Positions 27,001 to 36,700 of a stretch of 64,000 nucleotides of DNA are shown here, piece after piece. The stretch is from Planococcus halocryophilus. Its GTDB lineage: Bacteria; Bacillota; Bacilli; Bacillales_A; Planococcaceae. Below the pieces are notes generated by a model. That model was not told where the DNA came from, searched no databases, and saw nothing but the letters and a program-made list of their open reading frames with translations. The stretch lies in contig NZ_JAKVTG010000002.1 of the NCBI RefSeq assembly GCF_022489025.1, forward strand, positions 1 to 64,000, in the 5' to 3' direction. The position numbers and the translations under genes were made by a program. Every line of letters starts with the position of its first letter. Positions within the stretch are counted from its first letter, which is position 1.

Positions 27001-27032
27001 TACGGGTTCTCTCAGGAGAACCCGTTTTTTAG
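27001..27032 (+). terminator. Terminator of the MFS gene
   Basis: ACGGGTTCTC/GAGAACCCGT stem with a 4-base loop and a T run, directly after the stop codon. Confidence 0.88.
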
Positions 27033-27081
27033 ATAGTTAAAATAAGTTTTTATTTTCGGAAGCTTAGCGCTCGGCTCCGGC

Positions 27082-27121
27082 TTTACGGGTCATTTTATAC
27101 GTTGTATAATATTTGTACAAC
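27082..27121 (+). promoter_or_regulatory. Promoter and overlapping palindromic operator of the CarH-like gene
   Basis: TTTACG (27082-27087), a 17-bp spacer and TATAAT (27105-27110). The inverted repeat GTTGTA-N9-TACAAC (27101-27121) covers the -10 box. MerR-family B12 photoreceptors repress their own promoters by covering such sites in the dark, so this is the obvious autoregulatory operator. Confidence 0.65.
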
Positions 27122-27155
27122 ATCAACTATAAATCTATAGAATGAAGGTAATGCT

Positions 27156-28043
27156 ATGTATAACATTAAAGCAGCTGCCAAAATCTTAGATATGCCGAAA
27201 GTGACAATTCGTTCGTGGGAAACGCGCTACAGTGCGATTACTCCTGCCCGAACAGAATCTGGACATCGCTTGTATTCGGATCAAAATCTGGAAGATTTGA
27301 AATGGCTTAAAATACAAGTACAGGACAAAGGTATGAAAATCAGTGAAGCTGTAAAAAAATTACACGCTTCGCGTCACCAATTCATTGCGCCTAAAGAAGA
27401 GCTTTCTCAAAATGATAACTCGGAATATAACGAACAAATAAAGCAACTTTTTCAAGCTGCCGCTGAAATGGATACTGAACGCTTTAATTATTTATTGGAT
27501 TTGCACTTTTCTTTATTCCATCACCAAACAGTCTTTTTTTCAATCATTGCACCGTTAATGATTCGTATTGGAGAAGCTTGGGAAGATGGTATCATCAGTG
27601 TCGCTCACGAGCACATGATCACGCATATTGTCCAGCAACGCTTTAATCAGTTTTTCCGTGTTTTCCCGACCTCGCCAACCTTACCAAAAGTGATGGCGCT
27701 TAGCCCAAGCGGTGAACAGCATCAATTAGGCTTGCTTCTATTTACTTTGTTTTTGCGGGAAAATGGTTTTTCTGTCGTTTATATCGGACCCGATACACCA
27801 CTTGAAGGATTAGAAGAAATGGTCGTTAAACACAATTTCAAATTAATGTGTATCTCAGTCGCTTCTCCAGCATTGATGAAGTTAGCTAATCAGTACATGG
27901 ACACCTTATCTAAAGCTAAGCCAGAAATGCAGTTTATTCTTGGCGGTCAAGGCGTCGAAACAAAGCTGGATGAAAACAATCGCTGGTACCTTGGTACCGA
28001 TTTAAAAGTTTGGCAACAATGGCTAGCTGAGCAAAAGTTTTAA
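27156..28043 (+). CDS. MerR-family regulator with B12-binding domain (CarH/LitR-like photoreceptor)
   Basis: 295 residues. Residues 1-70 are a MerR winged helix (YNIKAAAKILDMPKVTIRSW, SGHRLYSDQNLEDLKWL). Residues about 90-165 are a four-helix cap carrying W142, nine residues, then E152-H153, the Wx9EH signature of adenosylcobalamin light sensors. E187-x-H189-x-x-G192 (GEQHQLG) is the cobalamin lower-ligand motif, and SVVYIGPDTP and GGQGVE continue the Rossmann B12 domain. CarH is a dark repressor of carotenoid genes whose tetramer falls apart in light. The residue after W142 is Glu, whereas as I recall T. thermophilus CarH has a His there that becomes a ligand after light. No carotenoid gene is in the window. 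Confidence 0.85.
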   Translation: MYNIKAAAKILDMPKVTIRSWETRYSAITPARTESGHRLYSDQNLEDLKWLKIQVQDKGMKISEAVKKLHASRHQFIAPKEELSQNDNSEYNEQIKQLFQAAAEMDTERFNYLLDLHFSLFHHQTVFFSIIAPLMIRIGEAWEDGIISVAHEHMITHIVQQRFNQFFRVFPTSPTLPKVMALSPSGEQHQLGLLLFTLFLRENGFSVVYIGPDTPLEGLEEMVVKHNFKLMCISVASPALMKLANQYMDTLSKAKPEMQFILGGQGVETKLDENNRWYLGTDLKVWQQWLAEQKF

Positions 28044-28049
28044 TCTTAT

Positions 28050-28086
28050 AAAAAACGCCCTCAATAATTAAATTGAGGGCGTTTTT
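28050..28086. terminator. Bidirectional terminator after the CarH-like gene
   Basis: A perfect 15-bp stem (AAAAACGCCCTCAAT with ATTGAGGGCGTTTTT) between convergent genes. Confidence 0.88.
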
Positions 28087-28095
28087 CGTATGATT

Positions 28096-28281
28096 TTATT
28101 GCCAATCAAGATCTTGGTAATCTTTCTGATAAGGTCCATTGTCTGTGACTTCTGAGTGATAAAGCGCTTTTAACGCAAAGCCTTTTTCAAGCTCCATCTC
28201 ATCCTTCAGCACTTTCAACCGTTTTTTCAATTCCGGATGATCACTGACCAATTGCTCCATTTTGGATTTGTTGTATTTCAT
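28096..28281 (-). CDS. Small conserved-looking cytoplasmic protein, unknown function
   Basis: 61 residues from ATG 28281 (MKYNKSKMEQL), behind AAGGAG at 9-bp spacing; an open frame 14 codons longer lacks a site. It is highly charged, helical in the first 40 residues (HPELKKRLKVLKDEMELEKG), and ends in an acidic DYQDLDWQ. No signal peptide or known domain is seen. It lies between two terminators, so it is expressed alone. I do not recognise the family. Confidence 0.6.
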   Translation of the reverse strand: MKYNKSKMEQLVSDHPELKKRLKVLKDEMELEKGFALKALYHSEVTDNGPYQKDYQDLDWQ

Positions 28282-28331
28282 CTGTATCCGCTCCTTTTGA
28301 ATCTTCTTGTCTTTATTGTACACTGCTACAG

Positions 28332-28361
28332 AAAAAAACGCACTTGCTCAGCAAGTGCGTT
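28332..28361 (-). terminator. Terminator of the NCS2 permease gene
   Basis: AACGCACTTGC/GCAAGTGCGTT stem with seven T residues on the minus strand, 13 bp after the stop. Confidence 0.85.
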
Positions 28362-28373
28362 ACTGTGTATTGA

Positions 28374-29672
28374 TTATCCTAAATAATGAAAAATGAAATT
28401 CGCTAAGAATAAACTAGCGATGACATAAAGCGTCGGAGATACTTCGCGTCCTCTGCCGACAGCAATTTTTAAAATCGGGTACATAATAAAGCCGATCGCG
28501 ATTCCATCAGCAATGCTGTACGTAAACGGTATTAACGCCACAATCAGCAAAGCCGGAAAGCTTTCGCTCATATCTTTCATATCGAGGTTTTTGATGTTTT
28601 GAAGCATCAAAAAGCCGATGATGATCAAGATTGGTGCAATTGCACTATCTGGAATCAGTTTGATGACCGGAATGAAAAACGAAGCAATGAGAAATAACAG
28701 TCCTGCCGTAATCGACGTTAGTCCAGTCCGACCGCCAGCTGTCATGCCGGCAGCACTTTCAACTGTCGCGACAGTTGGACTTGTACCGAAAATTCCAGAC
28801 GTCATTGCAGACACAGATGTCGCCTGGAAAGCACGACTGAATTTCTCAGGACGCTCGATAAACGCCACTTGCCCATGAACCAGTCCAATGTTTTCAAACA
28901 CCAACACCATTGTCAGTGAAAATACCGCCACCCAAAATGTTGTGGATAAGATATTGCCAAAAGACAAAGCGCCAAATACTGCAAAAGCTTCTGCCGCATT
29001 GATCGAAGACTCGTTCATGCTGCCTAAATCGATGAGTCCGAAAAATGCAGCAATGATGGTTCCAACGACAATGGTAATCAGGAAGTTCCCTGGCACGTTG
29101 CGGATAAACAAAACTACCGCAATAATGACCGTCAGTACTGTCGCCAATACGTGTGCATCAGCTAGTGAACCAAGTGCCAAAATCGAACTCGTGCCTCGCT
29201 CAACAATGCCGCCTTTTTCCAGACCGATTAACATTAAGAACAAGCCGAGTCCGACAGTAATGGCTTCTTTCAGCGAATGCGGCACTGCAGCGCTCAGCAT
29301 TTTCGCAAAACGCGTAAAGGCTACCGCCACAAAGATCACGCCTGACACAAATACAACCGCTAGCGCTTCTTGCCACGACAAGCCCATTGACTGAACCATT
29401 GTGTAAGAAAATAGCGCATTAATGCCCATACCTGGCACTAACAAAATCGGTGCATTGCCCCAAAAACCCATGAGCAAACAGCCAAAAACCGATGCCACAA
29501 TCGTCGCAACAATTGCTGCTTCAAGCGGCATGCCTGCTTCCGACAAAATCAGCGCATTGACGGCTATAATGTAGACCACCGTAAAAAAGCCGATTAAGCC
29601 CGCTGTCATTTCACGCTTAACTGTCGTGTCATTTTCCTGAAGACCGAAAAACCGATCCATCCAATTAAACAT
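28374..29672 (-). CDS. NCS2-family purine permease (AzgA/PbuG type)
   Basis: 432 residues from ATG 29672 (MFNWMDRFF), preferred over the ATG two codons earlier because AGAAGG is then 8 bp away. It has about 13 membrane helices. MTAGLIGFFTVVYIIAVN near the N-terminus, PILLVPGMGINALFSYT and FGTSPTVATVESAAGMTAGG are characteristic of the AzgA-like branch that imports adenine, hypoxanthine or guanine with H+. It is monocistronic with a strong promoter. I see no purine riboswitch in its leader, only a hairpin. Confidence 0.88.
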   Translation of the reverse strand: MFNWMDRFFGLQENDTTVKREMTAGLIGFFTVVYIIAVNALILSEAGMPLEAAIVATIVASVFGCLLMGFWGNAPILLVPGMGINALFSYTMVQSMGLSWQEALAVVFVSGVIFVAVAFTRFAKMLSAAVPHSLKEAITVGLGLFLMLIGLEKGGIVERGTSSILALGSLADAHVLATVLTVIIAVVLFIRNVPGNFLITIVVGTIIAAFFGLIDLGSMNESSINAAEAFAVFGALSFGNILSTTFWVAVFSLTMVLVFENIGLVHGQVAFIERPEKFSRAFQATSVSAMTSGIFGTSPTVATVESAAGMTAGGRTGLTSITAGLLFLIASFFIPVIKLIPDSAIAPILIIIGFLMLQNIKNLDMKDMSESFPALLIVALIPFTYSIADGIAIGFIMYPILKIAVGRGREVSPTLYVIASLFLANFIFHYLG

Positions 29673-29744
29673 AGTCATAACCTTCTATTAAATTAGCCCT
29701 CTCCCTACCCGCTCTGCCTATCGAAATAGGTAAGCCAAGGTAGG

Positions 29745-29773
29745 AGTGTAATCTAAAATGAAGACGCTGTCAA
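29745..29773 (-). promoter_or_regulatory. Promoter of the NCS2 permease gene
   Basis: On the minus strand, TTGACA (29768-29773), a 17-bp spacer and TACACT (29745-29750). The short leader that follows (29672-29738) can fold a hairpin around CTATTTCGATAG. Confidence 0.6.
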
Positions 29774-29809
29774 GATGGGGCTAGCTGTGTAGCGGGTGAT
29801 CGCATTTTT

Positions 29810-29950
29810 GTGGCCGTGCGTATTTCTCGCGGGCCGCGCGTATTTTCTTCGCATCGTGCGTATTTCTCGCGGGCCGCGCGTATTTTCCGGGAAACGTGCA
29901 TAAGAGCAAGTCGTTTGGTTTTGTCGCTTTTCGCTAGCGAAAAGCCGGTA
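29810..29950. repeat. Isolated copy of the GC-rich CGCGTATTT repeat with hairpin
   Basis: Short degenerate units of about 24 bp, each with GTGCGTATTTC or CGCGCGTATTTTC, are repeated four or five times, ending ACGTGCATAAG. They are followed by the palindrome GCTTTTCGCTAGCGAAAAGC. This is the same plan as the 277-bp units at 31029-32190, on the other side of the NERD gene. It fills most of the 358-bp gap before that gene. Confidence 0.75.
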
Positions 29951-30030
29951 ATTAGGGTCTTGAAAATAAGCTTTTGCAGGACCGATGAGAATGCTATAAT
30001 TCTAGTAATTCACACAAAGGAGGAATTCAT

Positions 30031-30981
30031 ATAACAAAAACAATTGGTTTATTGTCACAAGCAGAAGCTTTAGCACTATTGCTCACTAGGCTCAGCCCTC
30101 AACACCCACAGCGACAGTTTCTTGAGCAACAACTCTCCTGGACGACCGCTGGCAAACGTGGCGAAGAACGTATCAGAAGAAAATTTAACGAGTTTTATAT
30201 GGAGGAAGATTTCCGTATTTTATGGGATGTAAATTTGAAAATCGGTACTTGGTCTGTGCAAATGGACGGGCTCCTGCTTACTGAAAAAGGAGCAATTATT
30301 ATCGAGTCCAAAAACATTAGTGGACAGCTACATTTCGATGAAAAGACGGGCGAATTTTCTCGCGTTAATTTAGCAGGCGAGCGCTCCGTTATGGAAAACC
30401 CGAAAATCCAACTGAGGAAACACATTCGCTTCCTCACACATTATTTTAAAATGAAAAAAATTAATTTACCGATTTCTGGACTGATCGTCTTTACTGCGAA
30501 AGATTGCGAATTTATTTCCAAGCCGCAAGGCGTTTATGTATGCAAAACCTATCAAATGATTGAATACTTGCTAAGAATTCTGCAGGCTTTCCCCCTTGAA
30601 GCCGAAAATTGCAAACTGGCGAAAATCCAGAAATTGATTTTGACCAATCAAACCCCTTATGAACAACCCCCTTTATGTAGCTACTACTTTATTGACCCCA
30701 AAGAACTGCAGTCCGGCGTTCAATGCGATTCCTGTCAGTCTCTCGGCATGCTAAGACTGAATAAAAACTGGATGTGTAAAAATTGCGGTTTTCGAAATCC
30801 TTCAGCTCATCTTTTGGCAATCCAAGAATACTTCAGTTTTGTTGAAACCACTATTACCAATCAAAAATTTCGCGAGTTTTGCGGATTTGAATCTAGATCC
30901 GTAGCTACGAGGATGCTAAGTCAGCTCGATTTAAATAGAGTGGGAGAATCAAAAGCTCGCTCTTATCACTTGCGTAAATAA
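30031..30981 (+). CDS. NERD-domain protein with C-terminal zinc ribbon
   Basis: About 316 residues. An N-terminal helix is followed by a NERD (nuclease-related) domain: GKRGEERIRRKFNEFY, then WDVNLKIGTWSVQMDGLLLT and AIIIESKNISGQL, the D...ESK core like that of restriction-type nucleases. A zinc ribbon (CDSCQS ... CKNCG) and a basic winged-helix-like tail follow. The only ribosome site, AAGGAGG (30017-30023), points to ATA at 30031; the first standard in-frame start is TTG 30052, about 28 bp from the site. DNA binding or cleavage is inferred from the domain, not shown. The gene is embedded between two blocks of the same GC-rich repeat. Confidence 0.75.
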   Translation: MTKTIGLLSQAEALALLLTRLSPQHPQRQFLEQQLSWTTAGKRGEERIRRKFNEFYMEEDFRILWDVNLKIGTWSVQMDGLLLTEKGAIIIESKNISGQLHFDEKTGEFSRVNLAGERSVMENPKIQLRKHIRFLTHYFKMKKINLPISGLIVFTAKDCEFISKPQGVYVCKTYQMIEYLLRILQAFPLEAENCKLAKIQKLILTNQTPYEQPPLCSYYFIDPKELQSGVQCDSCQSLGMLRLNKNWMCKNCGFRNPSAHLLAIQEYFSFVETTITNQKFREFCGFESRSVATRMLSQLDLNRVGESKARSYHLRK

Positions 30982-30986
30982 AATGT

Positions 30987-31016
30987 AAGCCTCTCACTCA
31001 AGTGAGAGGCTTTTTT
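30987..31016 (+). terminator. Terminator of the NERD gene
   Basis: AAGCCTCTCAC/GTGAGAGGCTT stem and a run of six T residues, directly after the stop codon. Confidence 0.88.
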
Positions 31017-31028
31017 GCGTTTCGCGGA

Positions 31029-32190
31029 CCCGTTCGCGCGTATTTTTTGTGGAGCGCGCATAAGCGTCTCGCCACCGCGCGCAAGCTTTTTCCTGCGTGC
31101 ATATCCGCTCCTGGACCGCGCGTATTTCTCTAGAACCATTCATAAGCCTCCGCTCACCGCGCATATGACGCTTCCAAGACCTCCCACTCTCCCCACGCCA
31201 AAACCAAAACACGAATGCCCCGCTTTTCGCGAGCGAAAAGCACTAAAACCCACACATCGTCGCCACTCGCTACGCTCTACGTAGAAAGAAATGTTTCTCC
31301 CTAACCCGTTCGCGCGTATTTTCTGTGGAACGCGCATAAGCGTCTCGCCACCGCGCGCAATTTTTTTCCTGCGCGCATATCCGCTCCTGGACCGCGCGTA
31401 TTTCTCAAGAACCGTGCATAAGCCTCCGTTCTCCGCGCATATGACGCCTCCAAGACCTCCCACTCTCGCCACATCAAAACCAAAAGCACGAATGCCCCGC
31501 TTTTCGCGAGCGAAAAGCACTAAAACCCACACATCGTCGCCACTCGCTACGCTCTACGTAGAAAGAAATTCTTGTCCCGAACCCGTTCGCGCGTATTTTT
31601 TGTGGAGCGCGCATAAGCGTCTCGCCACCGCGCGCAAGTTTTTTCCTGCGCGCGTATCCTCTCCGGGAGCGTGCATATTTCTCAAGAACCGTGCATAAGC
31701 CTCTGCTCACCGCGCATATGACGCTTCCAAGACCTCCCACTCTCCCCACGCCAAAACCAAAAACACGAATGCCCCGCTTTTCGCGAGCGAAAAGCACTAA
31801 AACCCACACATCGTCGCCACTCGCTACGCTCTACGTAGAAAGAAATTCTTGTCCCGAACCCGTACGCGCGTATTTTCTGTGGAACGCGCATAAGCGTCTC
31901 GCCACCGCGCGCAAGTTTTTTCCTGCGCGCATATCTTCTCCCGGACCGCGCGTATTTCTCTAGAACCATTCATAAGCCTCCGCTCACCGCGCATATGACG
32001 CCCCCAAGACTACCCACTCTCCCCACGTCAAAACCAAAAACACGAATGCCCCGCTTTTCGCGAGCGAAAAGCACTAAAACCTACGCGTCGTCGCCACTCG
32101 CTACGCTCTACGTAGAAAGAAATTTTTCTCCCTAACCCGTACGCGCGTATTTTCTGCGGAATGCGCGTACGCGAGCGCACACCGCGCATA
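31029..32190. repeat. Tandem array of a 277-bp GC-rich unit, four copies plus a partial fifth
   Basis: Units start with CCCGTTCGCGCGTATTTT (CCCGTACGCGCGTATTTT in the last two) at 31029, 31305, 31582, 31859 and 32136, i.e. spacings of 276, 277, 277, 277. The first ~130 bp of each holds about six degenerate 22-25-bp subunits (CGCGCGTATTT, GCGCGCATAAG, CGCGCGCAAG, GCGCGCATATC). The second half holds a palindrome GCTTTTCGCGAGCGAAAAGC and ACTCGCTACGCTCTACGTAG. All six frames are open in places only because the array is repetitive. There is no gene in 31017-32262. Confidence 0.92.
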
Positions 32191-32214
32191 CCTAGCCACT
32201 CACCCTGCCGAAAA

Positions 32215-32244
32215 CAAAAAAAGACCTGCAATTTCTGCAGGTCT
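32215..32244 (-). terminator. Terminator of the nucleoside transporter gene
   Basis: AGACCTGCA/TGCAGGTCT stem followed by a long T run on the minus strand, about 20 bp after the stop. Confidence 0.85.
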
Positions 32245-32262
32245 CACATTATAGTTAATTTC

Positions 32263-33474
32263 TTACACGAACATTCCTGCAATAGCAGCACTCAATAACG
32301 AAGCGAGCATACCTGCTGCAACGGCACGAATGCCGAGACGCGCAATGTCAGGGCGGCGTTCTGGCGCAATTGCACCAAGTCCACCAAGTAAAATAGCTAA
32401 AGAACTTAAGTTTGCGAATCCACAAAGTGCAAAGCTAATTACAATTACAGTTTTAGGAGACAAGTTTTCAATTTCTGGAGCAAACGCTGTGTACGCTACA
32501 AATTCGTTAAGCACTAATTTTTGCCCGATAAAGCTACCAGCTTGTACAGCTTCAGCCCATGGCACACCAATTGCCCATGCAAGTGGCGCGAAAACAACGC
32601 CTAAAATGCTTTCGATAGTCAAGCCACCGAAGCCGAACCAGTTGCCGATGCCACCAAGCATACCATTTAACAAAGCGATTAATGCGATAAATGCCAATAG
32701 CATCGCACCAACGTTTAATGCCAATTGAAGACCATCAGATGCACCACGTGCTGCCGCATCGACAACGTTAACTGAAGTTTGATCTTTTTCCATAACAAAG
32801 TCTTTTTCTACGACTTCTTCTGTTTCGGGGATCATCATTTTTGCCATGATTAAACCAGCTGGTGCAGCCATAAAGCTTGCAGCCAATAGGTATTCAAGCG
32901 GCACGCCAAGAAGAGCATATCCTGCCAAAGTTGAACCAGCTACTGAAGCAAGTCCACCAGTCATAACTGCGAATAATTCCGACTTCGTCATGCCCGCGAT
33001 AAACGGACGGATAACAAGCGGTGCTTCTGTTTGTCCAACGAAAATATTCGCCGCTGCTGAAATCGACTCCGCTTTACTTGTTCCTAGAAGTTTTGATAAA
33101 GCTCCTCCAAGAATCTTAATAACAATTTGCATAAGGCCTAAATAATAAAGCACTGAAATTAAAGAAGAAAAGAAAATAATAACTGTCAATACTTGAAAAG
33201 CAAAGACAAATCCAAAGCCGCCTACATCAGCCGCTGGACCGAATAAGAAAGCAATACCTTCACCTGCATAATCGATTACATTCTGAACAAGATTCGATAG
33301 ACCTAATAATATTTTTCTCCCGAATTCCCATTCCAATACCATAAATGCAAACGTAATTTGGATAGCTAATCCGCCGAGAATTGTCCGTGGCTTAATAGAC
33401 TTCTTGCCGCTTGATAACAGAAAGGCGATTCCAAGAACAACGAATACGCCAAAGATGCCCCACAATAAATTCAC
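32263..33474 (-). CDS. nupC: Concentrative nucleoside transporter, NupC family
   Basis: 403 residues with 8-10 membrane helices. [22 protein letters not shown] near residue 170 holds the family's GQTEAP substrate motif, EFVAYTAF the second conserved Glu, and [17 protein letters not shown] the C-terminal Asn/Ser motif. It imports nucleosides with Na+ or H+. The start is GTG at 33474 behind GAGGTGAAG. Paralogues exist in Bacillales (NupC, NupG, YutK types); I cannot say which. It is monocistronic. Confidence 0.9.
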   Translation of the reverse strand: MNLLWGIFGVFVVLGIAFLLSSGKKSIKPRTILGGLAIQITFAFMVLEWEFGRKILLGLSNLVQNVIDYAGEGIAFLFGPAADVGGFGFVFAFQVLTVIIFFSSLISVLYYLGLMQIVIKILGGALSKLLGTSKAESISAAANIFVGQTEAPLVIRPFIAGMTKSELFAVMTGGLASVAGSTLAGYALLGVPLEYLLAASFMAAPAGLIMAKMMIPETEEVVEKDFVMEKDQTSVNVVDAAARGASDGLQLALNVGAMLLAFIALIALLNGMLGGIGNWFGFGGLTIESILGVVFAPLAWAIGVPWAEAVQAGSFIGQKLVLNEFVAYTAFAPEIENLSPKTVIVISFALCGFANLSSLAILLGGLGAIAPERRPDIARLGIRAVAAGMLASLLSAAIAGMFV

Positions 33475-33700
33475 AACTTCACCTCATTGATATATTTTTA
33501 TCAGAAAATTAAGCAAATAATTTGTTTAACTCAGCTGTCGTCAGACATCTTACCAAATCTAAAACGAGATGTAAATGGTTATCGTGTGACGAAATGAGAA
33601 CGCATTCATAAACACGACTTTATACCTTCCAAGTCACTTCACACACCTCCTATCCTCTTCCAATAAAGGTTTTATTGTCCTAGCAATAAAACCTAGAAAT

Positions 33701-33727
33701 AAAAAAGCGCAACCCGAAGGCTGCGCA
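33701..33727 (-). terminator. Terminator of the RND exporter gene
   Basis: CTGCGCAG... arm pairs with GCGCAACC... (GCGCA/TGCGC core) and a run of T follows on the minus strand. A second AT-rich hairpin, GGTTTTATTG/CAATAAAACC, lies next to it at about 33667-33692. Confidence 0.7.
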
Positions 33728-33735
33728 GTTGATTG

Positions 33736-36700
33736 TTATGCTGTAACTTTATTTCTGCGGCGATTCATGCGATAAAATACTAAGTAAAGCGCTGGAATCA
33801 TCACTAATGTAAACAAGCTTGAGAACGTCAGTCCTGCGATGATAGTAATCGCCAATGGTTCAAATAACGGATCCCCTGACAATGCAATTGGTACAAGGGC
33901 AATAATCGATGTAATCGTTGTTAACAGAATGGGTTTGATTCGGGCGTAGCCTGATTCGATAATGGCTTCCTTAATATCAAGTTCTCCTGACAGACGACGA
34001 ACTTCTACAAAGTCGATTAATACGACCGCATTTCGGACTACAATACCTGTCAGTGAAACAATTCCCATCACTCCTAGGAAACTTAATGGTGTTTGCGTTA
34101 AGAACAAGCCAAGAATAGCACCGGAAATACCTAAGTAAACAGCAATTAGTACTAAGAACGGCAAGCTGAACGATTTAAACTGGAATGCGATAACTAAATA
34201 CACCAGTAAAATAACAACTAAGAACAAAACACCAATTTCAGCAAAGAAAGCTTCTTGGTCAGAGTTTTCTCCACCCGTTGATAATTCATAGCCTTCTGAC
34301 AATGATTCGCGCTCTGTATCAACGACATCTAACATTTTGTTTTCGAAGTCGGCCACGCCACCAAATGCGCGAAGGGTAATTGAACGATCCCCTTCTTTAT
34401 GTGGCACTTGTGCTATTTTTGTAGTGTCCTCTGCTGTTAACAATTCATTCATTGGTACAAATGCCGGTGGTCCTTGTTCACTAAGTGCCGGAACTTCAAA
34501 TTGAGACAAATCAATTGGCTGTCCTTCATCAATTCCGGATTGCTTCAAGAACACTTGATACGGCATTTGACCTTCATAAATGGTGTATAGAGGCACCCCT
34601 TGTGTCAAAAGCTGAAGTTGATTCGTGACTAGACTTAGCGCAATTTTGTTTTCTTGTAATGCATCTTGGTTTGGTACATATTCAATTGCTGGAACCGGAT
34701 CGCCTAAATTATCCGTAACAATCGTTGCACCGCTCGCAAGCATTTGCTCTTTTAGTTGATCACGAATAGACGCTAATTCTTCGATATCTTCGCCTTTAAT
34801 ATCGACTGTAACTGGAGCTCCTACAGGTGGACCTTGAACAATCGTATCCAAGAAAATTTCAGCTTCTGGGAAACGATCACGTAACTCGGGCTGCCATTTT
34901 TCGATAAAATCAGCAGACGTTGTTTGGTCACGGTCAATTCGGAATACCACTTGACCCGTATTGCCGCCTGTATTGTTCATTGAAGAGGCAAACAAGTTCG
35001 GTAAACCTTCGCCTGAGAAAATAGAAATTTCCGCGACATTGTCATCTTCAGACTCGACTTCCTCTGTTAAGTTCGTAAGAAATTCATCGGTATCTTCAAT
35101 CGTTGTGCCTTCTGCAAGGCGGACATTCATGGTCACTTCTTCACGGTCAGCTGCTGGGAAAAATTCAAACGGCGTAAAGAGCGCGAGTGACAATAATCCC
35201 GTCGCTATTAACAAACCGCCGCCCCCAACAATTATTGGACGTTTTAATACACCACGTAAAACTTTATTAGAATAAAACAATGCAAGTTTCTCGAGTGGTT
35301 TTCCTAAAAACCCAGGAGTTTCGGATACTTTGTTTGCTTTCCGTTTTGTTTTTAAATATTGCATCATTGGTACAAGTGTAATCGATAGTATCGTTGATGC
35401 GATGATCGTTGTGATTAAAATACTTGGCAAGGCTTTGATAAAAGCCCCATTGCCACCGGACAATAGCAATAATGGTGTAAATGTAACGACAATCGCCAAA
35501 CTAGAAGCAATAATTGACGGATAAACTTCGCGGACGCCAGTAATCGCGCCATTAAGTGCGGAATCTCCTAATTTATAACGTCGCTGAATATTGTCATTTA
35601 CGACAATACTGTCATCGACTAAAATCCCGATTGCAATAATAAGGCCGATCACTGAAATTTGGTTTAAATCGACACCCAACCACGGAATCGGAATCATCCC
35701 AATTAACACAGAAGCCAGTACCGTTAACGCAACCGCAAACGATCCAAATAACGTCAACCCTGCTGTTGTGACGATCAATACAGCAAGTACGGCAATTGCC
35801 AATGAAACATACAGACTGTCAAAGATTTCATTGACACTTTCTGCTTGAGATACGTATTTTTCAGCTTGAACGCCCGCCGGCAAATCTGTTGTAAATTCTT
35901 CAATGATACTAGACACTTTTTTATCAACTGCAGGAACATCTTGTTCTGTCTGTAAAAAGACCGTGTATGAAATGGCGATTTCACCTTCAAATGTCACAAT
36001 ATCTTTTGTTTGTTGATCAACTATTTCAATCGTTGCAACATCTGCCAGTGGAACTGCGGCTGCGCCGACTTGTAATTCTTTAAGTTTCTCAATGCCTTGC
36101 TCTTGTTGCACAGTTAAGCTTATTTGCTCGTTGCCGTTATCATGTGTACCAAGAGACAATGGCTGATTTGCTTGTTGAAGCGATTCGAGCACTTCAAATG
36201 GCTGAAGCTGATTGGCTGCCAGTTCTTCACTGTTCAACTCGATTAACACTTCTTGTGAATTCAACCCTTTAACAGTTGTGCCAGCAACGCCAGAAACGGC
36301 CTCTACCTTTTTAGATAAAGCTGACAAAGCTTCTTCCATATTTGCCAACTCTTCTTCATCTCCGTAAAACATATACGAGACTAAAGGAGAAGTGAAGCTC
36401 AGTTTTTCAACGGTTGGTTCTTGCGCGTTATCGGGAAACCCCGAAGCAGCAATACTCGCTTGCTGTTGAAGGCTATTAACCAATTCATCCGGATTTTCTC
36501 CATCCTCTATTTCTAATGTAATAATAGAAGCAGAATTAGAAGAAATCGATTGCAACGAGGCAATACCATCCACTTTTTGAATTTCACGCTCGAGTGGGTT
36601 CGTAATAGAAGTTTCAACTTCCTCAGGTCCCGCACCTGGCAAAATTGTTGATATTAATACGAGGCTTGACGGTGTTTCTGGAATTTCACGTTGTGGCAAC

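Noticed and set aside
28888-29394. 168-codon plus frame over the purine permease
   Set aside because: Thr/Ala-rich antisense shadow of a polytopic membrane protein.
29672-29738. Purine or PreQ1 riboswitch ahead of the NCS2 permease
   Set aside because: The leader is only about 65 nt and lacks the conserved purine-aptamer bases; only a simple hairpin is seen.
29810-30034. 74-codon plus frame before the NERD gene
   Set aside because: It translates the isolated GC-rich repeat block and runs through the NERD ribosome site.
31029-32190. CRISPR array
   Set aside because: The 277-bp period with no unique spacers and internal subrepeats does not fit; no cas genes are present.
30994-32231. Many open frames on both strands in the 277-bp array
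   Set aside because: Stop codons are rare because of GC-rich words; the peptides only mirror the repeat and both strands are equally open.
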